Part shown: one piece after another, positions 18,183 to 26,345 of the stretch
Layout of the letters: each line of letters begins with the position of its first letter
How positions within the stretch are numbered: the first letter of the stretch is position 1
Assembly (NCBI RefSeq): GCF_018398875.1
Contig: NZ_JAGWDK010000001.1
Location: 248,001-312,000 of the forward strand
Direction of reading: 5' to 3'
From: Bradyrhizobium sp. sGM-13
GTDB lineage: Bacteria; Pseudomonadota; Alphaproteobacteria; Rhizobiales; Xanthobacteraceae
DNA: 64,000 nt
Program-made: the position numbers and the translations under genes
The notes under the pieces: model-generated
Told to the model about the DNA's origin: nothing
Databases searched by the model: none
Seen by the model: the letters and a program-made list of their open reading frames with translations, nothing else

Positions 18183-18611
18183 CTATTTCATGTCTTTGCG
18201 CCAATAAAGCGTGTTCGGCCAGGCCCAGGGATGCGTTGGGCTGAACAGGCGGTAACCCGCGCGAATGAAGTTGTTGGCTGACGAAATATTATCCGTAGTG
18301 TCAGATACGATCGCACACCACCCATTCAGACGCGCGCGCGCCTCCATGGCTCGCATCAGGCGCAACTGAAGCCGACGTCCGCAATGCTTGCCTAGCACGC
18401 CCACGCGGCAAAAATAGCCAGCTTTGAAAACGTGCGTCGACGAAATGACACCGGCGAAAGCGACAGGCCTGGTTCCGCAAAGCGCAAGCCACCAGTGCCC
18501 CTGATCGAATTGCGGAACGGGTGCGGTGTCAAGAAACGTCAACTGATGAAGTTCTGCAAGTGTGTCCGCAATATCGTCCTCGCTCCCGTCAACCTCACGA
18601 ATTTGATACAT
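18183..18611 (-). CDS. GNAT-family N-acetyltransferase
   Basis: A 142-residue protein with the GNAT layout: a central beta-strand region (FAGVISSTHVF) and the acetyl-CoA loop VGVLGKHCGRRLQLRLMRAMEA near residues 71-92. It is the last gene of the minus-strand phage-like block and is followed by a strong terminator. Such acetyltransferases occur as accessory genes at the lysis end of rhizobial prophages. The acceptor is unknown. Confidence 0.75.
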   Translation of the reverse strand: MYQIREVDGSEDDIADTLAELHQLTFLDTAPVPQFDQGHWWLALCGTRPVAFAGVISSTHVFKAGYFCRVGVLGKHCGRRLQLRLMRAMEARARLNGWCAIVSDTTDNISSANNFIRAGYRLFSPTHPWAWPNTLYWRKDMK

Positions 18612-18658
18612 GTCGCACCTGCGTCCGAGTTCGTCTATGTGTGCGGCAAGTCAACCGA

Positions 18659-18961
18659 TCATTTGCCGAGCGTCGCCTTGATGCCGAGCCACACGGCACC
18701 GACGAACCCCGTTACGATCATCGTGACGACCGCCTTGAAGGTATAGCTCTGTGCCTGCTCGACGCTTCTTCGCCAGCGCCGCAGGTGCTGAAAATCAGCG
18801 CGAAGCTCTCTTCGATCGTCCTCGTCGATCCCAAACGAAGTCAGTGTCGTTGCGACGGCTTTGAGAACCACTGCGTCGATATCGTCGTGACGAATCCTTT
18901 GCTGTTCGGCCAGCGTCTCGATGACGATGGCTCTGACATCCGCCGCCTGCATCCCGGTCAT
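18659..18961 (-). CDS. Small phage membrane protein, C-terminal membrane anchor
   Basis: A 100-residue protein with a charged N-terminal two thirds and one C-terminal hydrophobic segment (FKAVVTMIVTGFVGAVWLGI, about residues 75-94). It overlaps the upstream gene by ATGA and is the fifth gene of the lysis-type cassette. Function is not recognised. Position and topology would fit a spanin- or holin-like accessory protein. Confidence 0.65.
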   Translation of the reverse strand: MTGMQAADVRAIVIETLAEQQRIRHDDIDAVVLKAVATTLTSFGIDEDDRRELRADFQHLRRWRRSVEQAQSYTFKAVVTMIVTGFVGAVWLGIKATLGK

Positions 18962-19341
18962 CGCTTGATAATCCGCGCCACGTTCTCGAAACCTCGCTTG
19001 GCGAAATAGAACGACACCACGAGATTCGAGGTGATCGCCGCAAAGCCCGCGAGCGGATCGGTCGTGCCAAGGCCGAGAACCTTGTCCCAGATCAAAAGTT
19101 TTCCGAAATAGACCGCGACGAAGTATCCCATCAGCTTGTCGGGCTCGTACCAGTGCCCGATCTCGGCCATGCGATATCGCATGATGGCGTTCGTTTCGGA
19201 GATCTGTGCAGCGATCTCGGCAGATGCCGTCTCACTCGCGATCTTCTCCGAGGTGTTACCGGCAGCAAGCTTCGCTTTGTAACCTTCGATCAGACCCTTG
19301 ATGACGGGGCCGCCGATGAAACTGATGATGGTCATCCACAT
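18958..19341 (-). CDS. Small phage protein with membrane segments (holin-like candidate)
   Basis: A 127-residue protein with an N-terminal hydrophobic stretch (MWMTIISFIGGPVIKGLIEG), a charged alanine/glutamate helix (about 28-50), and two further hydrophobic stretches. The ATG at 19341 is chosen: GGAG lies 8 bases upstream and it overlaps the preceding 55-residue gene. It is part of the lysis-type cassette downstream of the endolysin. No firm family assignment can be made. Confidence 0.65.
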   Translation of the reverse strand: MWMTIISFIGGPVIKGLIEGYKAKLAAGNTSEKIASETASAEIAAQISETNAIMRYRMAEIGHWYEPDKLMGYFVAVYFGKLLIWDKVLGLGTTDPLAGFAAITSNLVVSFYFAKRGFENVARIIKR

Positions 19342-19499
19342 TTGCGCGTCTCCAGCGTCATCCATACCGCGAACACGACCGCCAACGCTTCAGCGCCGAG
19401 CACGCCAGGGCGGACCTGATAGAGCTGGCTTGCCATCCAGAGCACCCATCCGCCGGCCAGCACGGCCGTCCAAGCCAGCAGGGCGAGCACGATTTTCAT
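19332..19499 (-). CDS. 55-residue phage membrane peptide
   Basis: A short open frame starting MKIVLALLAWTAVLAGGW, with an N-terminal hydrophobic helix (residues 2-22) and a second weaker one. It begins 1 base after the stop of the 76-residue gene and its end overlaps the next gene, so it fits tightly in the cassette. It could be a small holin or antiholin. The assignment rests on position and hydrophobicity only. Confidence 0.55.
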   Translation of the reverse strand: MKIVLALLAWTAVLAGGWVLWMASQLYQVRPGVLGAEALAVVFAVWMTLETRKCG

Positions 19500-19500
19500 G

Positions 19501-19731
19501 TCAGAGCGTCCGGCGGCGGCAAGCTTCGGTGATCACGCCGGCCAGCGCTGCAAAGGCCAGCATCTTGAACGCCGACCTGGCGTCCAGGCTCGATAGCTGC
19601 GTGAAGTCATATCCCGAGAAGGCCGCGATGAGGCCTGCGCCAACGATGCCGACGACGTATTGGATACGCGCCCAGAGGATCGTCACGGAATCCTTGAACC
19701 ATGCCTTGACCTCGTTCCATGTGCTGATCAT
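19501..19731 (-). CDS. Small phage membrane protein (holin candidate)
   Basis: A 76-residue protein with two hydrophobic segments (about 18-40 and 54-69), starting MISTWNEVKAWFKDS. Its ATG overlaps the endolysin stop by ATGA. The gene directly after an endolysin in such cassettes often encodes the holin that lets the enzyme cross the inner membrane. No specific holin family could be recognised. Confidence 0.62.
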   Translation of the reverse strand: MISTWNEVKAWFKDSVTILWARIQYVVGIVGAGLIAAFSGYDFTQLSSLDARSAFKMLAFAALAGVITEACRRRTL

Positions 19732-20433
19732 GCTTTCCTCCTGAGAACCACGTTGAAAATGTTGGCGATGAACGCCCCGATCGAACCTTTCGATGGATTG
19801 ATAATCGAGGGCGCGGCAGGCTTTTCAGCCGGGATCGGCTTGACGGAAGCCGCGGGCGCAATCGTCGCACCCGTGAACGTGATAGTGGGATCGAGCGCCA
19901 TCATCGCCATCAAGAGGCCGGCGCAACCAGGCTGGCTATCCACGACGTCCGGATCGTAGACGCCGTCACGGACATACTTGCCGGATCGATACTGGTCGGT
20001 GCCGGCCCAGATGTAGGGCGACGGCCTCCCTCGCGCGGCGTAACCAAGCCCGTTATATTGCTCGAGCTTGGCCAGCGTCCGGCCAATACTCCAGTCCTTG
20101 TTGCGCGCGGCATAAGGAGCGCAGTTGACGAGCGCGTCGATCGCCGCCTCTTCCCACGACCTGAAGGGGCCGCGGCCGGCAGGCACATGGACCGAAACCC
20201 TGTTCCAGGGATCGCCCCTGCGCCAGCGATCCGGTCCAATCCTGTGAGCACTCGCGCTCGTGGATGACGGCAATAGCCGGCCAAGGAACGCCGGTTCTGG
20301 CGGATACGGCCTGGTATCTCGCCTTGGCACCCGGCGCCACCAGCCGCCGGGCAACAGTCGTGAAATTGCGGGTCAGCCTGGCGGCGGCCCAGCGCTTGGC
20401 GTTCGATTCGGTAAGAGCGATCAGATTTGTCAT
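19728..20433 (-). pseudogene. Phage endolysin (lysozyme-like), frameshifted at a G-run
   Basis: The N-terminal frame starts at ATG 20433 (MTNLIALTESNAKRW) and carries the probable catalytic region PAIAVIHERECSQDW. The C-terminal frame resumes with GDPWNRVSVHVPAGRGPF, SWEEAAIDALVN and QPGCAGLLMAM, and ends at 19728. The two frames meet at a run of four Gs (20215-20218 on the plus strand, as CCCC); removing one G gives LAQGDPWNRV and a single protein of 234 residues. This resembles rhizobial phage lysozymes that cut peptidoglycan. As written, the gene is broken. Confidence 0.75.
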
Positions 20434-20493
20434 GTGCTCAGGTTGACCATGCGTCGGTTGTGAATTTGTTTGGCGGGCGGGAGCTTTGGTTTG

Positions 20494-20613
20494 TTTCCCC
20501 CGGATTGCGGCCTCCCAGTGCAATTCCGTCCGCCAACCGCATAGACCGCCCCATGAAAACGGGCCGACAATGAAGGGCGGCGGTTAGACGGTTAGTGATT
20601 TCCCCCGGATTGC
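20494..20613. repeat. 15-bp direct repeat flanking a 90-bp spacer
   Basis: TTTCCCCCGGATTGC occurs at 20494-20508 and again at 20599-20613, between the endolysin and the opposite-strand methyltransferase gene. The rest of this 233-base gap (20434-20666) shows no convincing gene. The repeat could mark the insertion of the methyltransferase cargo or a duplicated regulatory site. Confidence 0.6.
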
Positions 20614-20666
20614 TGTTCCCGGCGAGGTTGTGATAGGTAGGCCGGACTGCCGAAACGGGGGTCTTA

Positions 20667-21365
20667 ATGCGAGACGCGGTCACGGGCTTTTATGTTGAGG
20701 TTTTGCGCAGGCTATTGGCGGAAAACACGATCTCGACCGCGGATCGTGTCCTTGTGGTCTGCGGCGGGCCGCTGGATGAAACAGTCTTTCGGGAGACAGG
20801 CTTTCGCAACGTCACCGTGACCGGCATTGACAGAGAGGGAGAGCTTCGCCAGGACGCCGAGAGCCTGACCTACGGCGACGGCGCCTTTGACGTCGTTGTG
20901 GTTCACGCCGGGCTGCATCACTGCTATTCGCCGCACCGCGCCTTGCTGGAAATGTACCGCGTCGCGCGGAAATGCGCGCTGGCGTTCGAGAGCCGCGACA
21001 GCCTCTTGATGCGATCGGCCGTACGCCTCGGCCTGACACTCGATTACGAGGTTAATTCGGTTGTCGACGGGAAAGGCGGTGTTGCCGACACCGGAACGCC
21101 GAATTTCGTCTATCGCTGGACAGAACGCGAAGTCATCAAGACAGTTGCGAGCTACGATCCGAAGCGCCCGCCGACCGTCCAATTCTACTACGACATGAGA
21201 CTGCCAATTCAGCGGTTTTCGCGGTCCGGTCAAGCCGTGCTGCGCGCAATCGCGACGGCGATCGAGCCGCTGTCGCGCGTCTTTGCCCGGATCGCCCCCA
21301 AGCAATGCAACGAATTCGCCTTTGCCGTCACGAAGCGAAGCGAACCGCATCCGTGGATCAAATAA
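20667..21365 (+). CDS. SAM-dependent methyltransferase (class I), prophage cargo
   Basis: A 232-residue protein with a Rossmann-type methyltransferase core: VLVVCGGPLDETVF (SAM-binding loop, near 30), VTGIDREGEL, and FDVVVVHAGLHHCYSPHRALLEM, the post-strand-4 region of class I enzymes. A GGGGGT site precedes the ATG. It is the only plus-strand gene inside the phage block and its stop overlaps that of the tail-collar gene by 8 bases, so it looks like a cargo gene. Substrate unknown; glycan or lipid methylation is possible. Confidence 0.75.
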   Translation: MRDAVTGFYVEVLRRLLAENTISTADRVLVVCGGPLDETVFRETGFRNVTVTGIDREGELRQDAESLTYGDGAFDVVVVHAGLHHCYSPHRALLEMYRVARKCALAFESRDSLLMRSAVRLGLTLDYEVNSVVDGKGGVADTGTPNFVYRWTEREVIKTVASYDPKRPPTVQFYYDMRLPIQRFSRSGQAVLRAIATAIEPLSRVFARIAPKQCNEFAFAVTKRSEPHPWIK

Positions 21366-22359
21366 TCCGGATGATGTAGTTGCAGATAATCGTCGGCTGA
21401 ACGTTCTTGTGAGCGCCGCCCCCGCCCTTTGCCGCGGTCTTGTTGTCGTTCGCTACGCCGTTGACCGAACCGATGGTGATGCCGGTTGTGCTGCTCCCCG
21501 TGCTACTGGTGGATGCGATGGTGCCGGGCGGATTAGCGCCTGAACTTTGCCCGCCGAGTGGTGCGCTATAAGGGTGGGTGTGGCCCGGGTCCCTGAGAAA
21601 CACATCATGCTGATGCGACGGAATTTCACCTTCAACGAGCGGGTGGCTTTCCGAACCGCCGACTGCCCCCATTTGGGTTGAGTTGCCACCGAAATAGGTT
21701 GCCGTCAGCCGCGACGCCGCAGCCTCTTTCATTGCGGAGACGCGGCCGGTCTTGTCCGGAACATTGAACGTGGTCGAGCCGTCGCCGACGCCGTAAGTCG
21801 TTCCCCACCGCGCGAAGGCCCGCGCATAGACGGTTCGTGAAATCGCCTGACCGGCCGGAAAGATGAACGCGCTGTTCGGCGCCACCGTATCCCAATAGTC
21901 CATGCCGCCCAGGAACGGGACGTTGAATGGGCTGGTAAAGTAGCCCCGCAGATAGAACGCGCCATCCGCGTTGCTATAGAGCGCCGTGTAAGGCGTGCCC
22001 TGCACCAGCGTTCCGGCAACTAGCTCGGCATTTGGTGCGCTGCGCAGAGGCCTCGCTCCGAGCCCGTCAACGTTCAGCGTCACCGTGTCGCCGTTCGTAG
22101 TGTGCGGCGTGAACGCGATCATCTGGCCGTTGAGTCGCGCCAGCGTGTCGAAAACCTGATAGCTCGAAACCGTGTACGACGTCGCTGTCCCGCCCGTGGC
22201 AATCGCGCCTGCAATATCGTCGCGTTGTTTGGCGACCGACGCCATCATCGCCCGCCCCGAGTCGTTGACGCTGGAGGGCGACTGCCCTTCCTGCCAGTTA
22301 ATCGAAGCATCGGCAGTCGCGTTGTTTGCCGCCGTCTGCGACCATCTATAGAGAGTCAT
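21358..22359 (-). CDS. Phage tail-collar fibre protein
   Basis: A 333-residue virion protein. After an N-terminal part starting MTLYRWSQTAANNATADASINW, the centre carries a tail-collar domain (about 165-240; GQAISRTVYARAFARWGTTYGVGDGSTTFNVPD). The C-terminus is glycine/serine-rich and contains paired His residues (SHQHDVFLRDPGHTHPYS), typical of phage collar/fibre tips. It would bind the host surface. The gene is intact and in the right position upstream of the lysis cassette. Confidence 0.85.
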   Translation of the reverse strand: MTLYRWSQTAANNATADASINWQEGQSPSSVNDSGRAMMASVAKQRDDIAGAIATGGTATSYTVSSYQVFDTLARLNGQMIAFTPHTTNGDTVTLNVDGLGARPLRSAPNAELVAGTLVQGTPYTALYSNADGAFYLRGYFTSPFNVPFLGGMDYWDTVAPNSAFIFPAGQAISRTVYARAFARWGTTYGVGDGSTTFNVPDKTGRVSAMKEAAASRLTATYFGGNSTQMGAVGGSESHPLVEGEIPSHQHDVFLRDPGHTHPYSAPLGGQSSGANPPGTIASTSSTGSSTTGITIGSVNGVANDNKTAAKGGGGAHKNVQPTIICNYIIRII

Positions 22360-22390
22360 CTTAATTCCTCCGTTTCCAGCAAATGACCGG

Positions 22391-22591
22391 TCAAGCCTTG
22401 CTGTCCAGCTCGAGATATTGCGCGCAGGGGCACGCGGGCACCCGTGCCGTCACGAGATTGCGGATCACGCCGGACGGAACGCCGGGGCTTTGCTTGGCTA
22501 CGGCGTCTACGTGCGCGTCTATGATTTCCTCAATTTCGGCCCTGATCTGTTTGATGCGCTCTTCAAGCGTTGGGGTGCGTGTCGTTTTCAT
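22391..22591 (-). CDS. 66-residue phage hypothetical protein
   Basis: A short helical protein starting MKTTRTPTLEERIKQIRAEIEE, rich in Glu/Ile/Ala and likely coiled-coil over residues 9-34. It overlaps the end of the upstream gene by 29 bases and precedes the collar gene by 31. Function is unknown; a virion accessory or chaperone role would fit its position. Confidence 0.5.
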   Translation of the reverse strand: MKTTRTPTLEERIKQIRAEIEEIIDAHVDAVAKQSPGVPSGVIRNLVTARVPACPCAQYLELDSKA

Positions 22592-23066
22592 CGGCTTTGC
22601 TTTCCTCATTCGTGCGGGTCTCGCTCTTCTGGTATGCCGCCAGCTTGTGCCTCGCGGTGGCTGCCTCGTTCTGCGCCCGCCGTAACGCCTTTTCGCGTTG
22701 GGCTTCGTGGGCTGCCACATAGACCTGCAAGTCATATGGCAGCGATCTGAAGCGCAGCTTGCGGTCGTTCGGCCACGAGCGCGGCGGATCGATTCGGGCG
22801 AGATCGCTGATAGCCGCCGCTGCCGCGCCCCCGAGCGTCGGGTCTGCCAGGCCGGCCGAGACATGCAGCCGCGATATGTCCTGGACCGCAGGCCAAAGCC
22901 GCTCGATGCCGAGCGGAGCGCAGTCCATGACAAAACGCGCAACGTGCGCCGGCGCTGCGGGATAAGGCGACAGGCCGTGCAGTTCGCACCATTTCGCGAA
23001 CATCGGCGCGGCCTGCATCCGGGCTCGCGCCAGAGCGGCGAGCACCGGGTTGATGGTAGGACGCAT
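22563..23066 (-). CDS. Phage hypothetical protein
   Basis: A 167-residue protein (MRPTINPVLAALARARMQ...). Residues 15-75 contain aromatic and proline landmarks (FAKWCELHGLSPYPAAPAHV) that recall the N-terminal SAM-like region of phage recombinases, but no catalytic residues are seen. The C-terminal third is a charged helix (AAHEAQREKALRRAQNEAAT). The ATG at 23066 is chosen because the upstream extension is poorly protein-like. Function unknown. Confidence 0.6.
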   Translation of the reverse strand: MRPTINPVLAALARARMQAAPMFAKWCELHGLSPYPAAPAHVARFVMDCAPLGIERLWPAVQDISRLHVSAGLADPTLGGAAAAAISDLARIDPPRSWPNDRKLRFRSLPYDLQVYVAAHEAQREKALRRAQNEAATARHKLAAYQKSETRTNEESKADENDTHPNA

Positions 23067-23074
23067 CAGACGTT

Positions 23075-23368
23075 CTAGCGCCTGGCCTTGCGCAGCGCTT
23101 CGTGAACGGTACCCATCTTCTTGCGCAAGGCCATCAACTGGACGCGCCGGCGCAGACTGTGCGGACTGGAGTCGATCTCGCCACACAGCTCGGTGTCAAA
23201 CCTTTCGAGAGCTTCCGCGCGCTTCTGCACTCCGTAGAGCGCGAAGTTCTTCGAGATCTCTTCAGTTGTTATCGGCTCACCATGGAGCTTTTCGGCTGCG
23301 GATTCGGCACGGTCGATGAAATCGCGGTTGTCCTGCACGGCAAATTTTCCTTTAGAGAAAGCTGCCAT
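23075..23368 (-). CDS. Phage hypothetical protein
   Basis: A 97-residue charged protein starting MAAFSKGKFAVQDNRDF, mostly helical, ending KKMGTVHEALRKARR. Eight bases separate it from the next minus-strand gene. An upstream in-frame start at 23401 adds 11 unlikely residues. No family recognised. Confidence 0.5.
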   Translation of the reverse strand: MAAFSKGKFAVQDNRDFIDRAESAAEKLHGEPITTEEISKNFALYGVQKRAEALERFDTELCGEIDSSPHSLRRRVQLMALRKKMGTVHEALRKARR

Positions 23369-23501
23369 TCCCGGAAATGGCGAGCGAATTTGAAAGAGCA
23401 TCTTCGACCTGAGGGATTCGCGCGCAGAACCGGCGCGGACAGCGGGCCGCGCTCACGCACGTCGTGAAGCACTTAACGGGGAATGGAAGTGGCCGACGCG
23501 C

Positions 23502-23966
23502 CTACGGCGAACCGAAGAAAACCCACGGTGGCAGTAGCCTTTGCGGCGTCGTCGGATTACCGCCCGAGGCTCCAACCGCACTCTGTCGCGGCTGTGTCGG
23601 GTTCGTGGGATCGACGCCTGCCATCGAAGCTATCCAGTTGCCAACATCGCTGGGAAGCGAATTTCGATGGGTAGAAGAAACGAACCTGGCAGTGGATCCA
23701 GCAGCGGGAGGGGCTGCCTGCGCTTGGTTGACACTCGCTCGGTCGAGATACTGAAGATGTTCATTGATGGCCAGAGGCGGAGCAGCGGTAAAGCTTGGCA
23801 ACAATCCCGGCGTGCTACCGGGATTGCGCAAAGCCGCCTTCAATTGTGACCCCGTAAAGGGTTGGTAGACCCGCCCGATTCCGGCATCAGGAACCGGATC
23901 ATCATCGAGCCGCCCCAGTCCACGATACGGGATTTCAAACATTATCCCCCTGATTTCTCGGATCAT
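23502..23966 (-). CDS. Phage-region hypothetical protein, proline-rich
   Basis: A 154-residue protein starting MIREIRGIMFEIPYRG. The second half is rich in Pro, Ala, Ser and Thr (QAQAAPPAAGSTARF, GNPTTPQRLLPPW) and looks disordered. Its start overlaps the end of the broken gene upstream. No function can be assigned. The ORF could be partly degraded, but it has no internal stop. Confidence 0.45.
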   Translation of the reverse strand: MIREIRGIMFEIPYRGLGRLDDDPVPDAGIGRVYQPFTGSQLKAALRNPGSTPGLLPSFTAAPPLAINEHLQYLDRASVNQAQAAPPAAGSTARFVSSTHRNSLPSDVGNWIASMAGVDPTNPTQPRQSAVGASGGNPTTPQRLLPPWVFFGSP

Positions 23967-24483
23967 AGTATCGCCTCGCCGCTTCACGTGCTGCTTCAAG
24001 AAGATAGTTGCGAGTATTGCGCTCGAAGTCGAAATTGCTATCGAGCGGCTTGATCTCAACACCCTTGAATGTCTTAGAGCCATCCTGGTTGACGACCACT
24101 TGGCCGGAAATTCTGGCGCTTTCATTTCCAAACACTAGTGCCCGCGTTTTGTAATCTGCAGAAAATGGTTCCGTGGCGTAGTTTGATTATCGTGGCCTTT
24201 ACAGCAGGGTCCTCCTTGTTCTTCGGTGCCAGCTTCCACAAGTCGTACGTGCCTGGTGCGAGGGTTCTGTTATTGATAATTTGATTCACAATCAGGAACA
24301 TTCCCGGGTGGTAAAACCTGCCTGGCCCATCGGCCATATACCACGGCATGTCGACAGGAATCGGTGCAGGTGCATCACCAACAGGCGTCGGCGTTCCGCC
24401 AATTTCGCGCTCAGATAATGATCTACAAACTGCTGCGCCGTCCGACGTCTACCGTTTGCCAGCTTGACTTCGTTTCCAGACAT
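23935..24483 (-). pseudogene. Unrecognised gene split by two frameshifts
   Basis: Three consecutive minus-strand frames read as one protein of about 180 residues. The first starts at ATG 24483 (MSGNEVKLANGRRRTAQQF) and shifts near 24413 into a frame reading EREIGGTPTPVGDAPAPIP. That frame continues through DMPWYMADGPGRFYHPGMF and LAPGTYDLWKLAPKNKEDP. It shifts again at an A-run near 24188 into NYATEPFSADYKTRALVFG and RISGQVVVNQDGSKTF. The last frame ends ARRYYDPRNQGDNV at 23935. Base composition is less GC-rich than the surroundings, suggesting foreign origin. Family unknown. Confidence 0.5.
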
Positions 24484-24757
24484 CCCACATCTACTTGTTG
24501 TTTCGCCTCAATATACTCGCTAGGTGCAAGCGCATGATCGCACTTTGCGAGCCTCGCTGTTCGCAGCAGGAGATGATCAGATATGCGACTCAGTCGATCA
24601 CGGCGCACTTCCCGCCTGGAAATGTCCGGGACCACGACAAATGAATGAGAGATTTTCCGCCTCACCGGGCTGATGACGTTCGTCACGACCTACCAAAATT
24701 GCGATCATGCGGTCCGTAATGAAAGCGCGGGCCTAGGCTGGCGCCTTACCCAGAGCT

Positions 24758-25207
24758 CTATTCTCTGCCAAGGCTCCAGGGTGGTATTCGCAGTTGTTGC
24801 CTTAAGCGATCCGCATCAACTGGTTGCGCATATATGAACGAGTCTTCGGTGAACACAGCGCCGCAGTTTGAAAGCGACATTTCCGCGTCAACGCGCCGTT
24901 CTACCGCTTCTCCTTCTGTGTTTCCTCTAACAACAACGTTCCAGATGATGACCCCGAAGATATTTCTGGTTCTGATAACTTCGCAACAACCATCCTCCTG
25001 ATCCCAGGCAACGAGTTCTGGCATCACATCAACATATCCATAGATTTCGTGGCGCACGTAGTTGGCTCGACTAATTCGTATCCTTGCTTGCTTAATCGCG
25101 TCAGCCTCTGACTGAATAGGACGATCTCCAGGCGCGCAAAGATTATTCTTACGATAGGCAAATTCAGCCATTGGCACGACGAGCAACGCCACCAGAGCAA
25201 GCAACAC
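24758..25207 (-). CDS. Exported hypothetical protein
   Basis: A 149-residue protein from a GTG start with an N-terminal hydrophobic leader (VLLALVALLVVPMAEFAY), then a soluble domain with four or five cysteines (LCAPGDRP, DGCCEVIR, LSNCGAVF). It is less GC-rich than its neighbours. It lies alone between the truncated terminase and the frameshifted gene. No family recognised; it may be cargo carried by the prophage. The 274 bases between it and 24484 show no supportable gene. Confidence 0.55.
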   Translation of the reverse strand: MLLALVALLVVPMAEFAYRKNNLCAPGDRPIQSEADAIKQARIRISRANYVRHEIYGYVDVMPELVAWDQEDGCCEVIRTRNIFGVIIWNVVVRGNTEGEAVERRVDAEMSLSNCGAVFTEDSFIYAQPVDADRLRQQLRIPPWSLGRE

Positions 25208-25348
25208 GTTTCTTGTCCGAAAGATCCGCGGGAGGGACCAACCCTACGGCCCCTCGGTGGGATTATTCGTGAACATTGCCCTGACTTTACGCGCATAACT
25301 CCAGTATTTTTTGTGCAGATCCCTCGCCATTTCTGCCTGCGCGACTTC

Positions 25349-25876
25349 TCAGCGTCTGCCGGATTTCCGCGCGTGGTAGAGCGCCACCGCATCCTTGATA
25401 TCGCCGGAGCTTAAGAGTTTGGCGCTCAGCGTGCGCAGATCCGCCTGCTGCCGTTCAGAAGGTGTACGCGATGTGCCGGGCCGCACGACCTGGGGCAGCG
25501 GTCTTGCGGCGGCGGCATCCCGTGCCTTCATCATCAGACGGTACTTGCCGGCGTCATCTTGCAGCCCGCGGAAGATGATCAGACCGTCACCCGGCGCTTC
25601 GATCTTGTCGGTGAACAGCTTGAAGCCGCTACCAACGCCGAGGGACGCAATTTTGCTCTCAATCAGCCGCTTGCTCGATTGCGCCAACGTCCGCTGGGCC
25701 TCGCGAATGCAGACCGCAAGCGTCCCACGCTCGGCCTGGCATGTCTCGACCAGCAATTCGCCGAAGAAATGCGATTTACCCGAGCCGCGGCCGCCGTAAA
25801 CACCCTTGTAGCGTGCGGGCGCTAGCAGCGGCTCAAAAACCTTCGCTGTCGGGATTTTCAGGATCGACAATGACAA
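25349..25876 (-). pseudogene. Phage terminase large subunit, truncated and fused to an unrelated tail
   Basis: The first ~107 residues are the N-terminus of a PBSX-type large terminase: KVFEPLLAPARYKGVYGGRGSGKSHFF holds the Walker A motif, followed by the arginine-containing CIREAQRTLAQSSKRLIES region. A complete protein has over 400 residues with Walker B and a nuclease domain. Here the sequence switches after IIFRGLQD to a short Arg/Ala-rich tail ending KDAVALYHARKSGRR, which looks like the end of another phage gene. An in-frame deletion seems to have removed the terminase C-terminus and the genes between. Confidence 0.7.
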
Positions 25877-26084
25877 TGACCTATCCTGTTAGATGATTTC
25901 ATGCTCACCATCACCTCATCTCGATGTCAGGGGCCGACTACCGAAAACGCCCTCAGGTTCTGAAGCGAAGCAAGCCAGAATCGTCCATCTCTTTCGTTGC
26001 GCGCCGATGGGTGGTTCGAAGAATCGGCGCTAGAACGCAGAGAACTGCCGGAACAAAAGATCGCTAGCTGACGCACAGGACGCC

Positions 26085-26345
26085 TCAAGCACTCTCCCTG
26101 TCCCTGCTTTCTGGATGAACAATGACACGCTCGATCCGGTGGATCAACTCGAGCGCACCGTCGCTGTTTTCCAGCGGTTGCGTGGCCTTGCCCCAGCCGC
26201 GATCGAGGATGGCGTTGGCGGCAGACACGCGGGCGGCTGGCGTTGCATCCTTGCTTCGCATGATGCCGACGAGAACGCGGATTGCGGTTCGGGTATGGCT
26301 ACGCGCTAAGGATCGGATCTCAACGAGGGCCTTTGCTTTGCCCAT
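26085..26345 (-). CDS. Terminase small-subunit-like protein
   Basis: An 86-residue helical protein starting MGKAKALVEIRSLARSHT, with ATPAARVSAANAILDRGWGK, a pattern found in short rhizobial proteins encoded just before large terminases. It probably has a DNA-recognition or packaging role, or is its remnant. The start ATG directly follows the TAA of the upstream 52-residue gene. The 208 bases between it and the terminase fragment show no gene. Confidence 0.6.
   Translation of the reverse strand: MGKAKALVEIRSLARSHTRTAIRVLVGIMRSKDATPAARVSAANAILDRGWGKATQPLENSDGALELIHRIERVIVHPESRDRESA

Noticed and set aside
24423..24686. 87-codon minus-strand frame
   Set aside because: It overlaps the start of the frameshifted unknown gene in another frame and has no recognisable feature.
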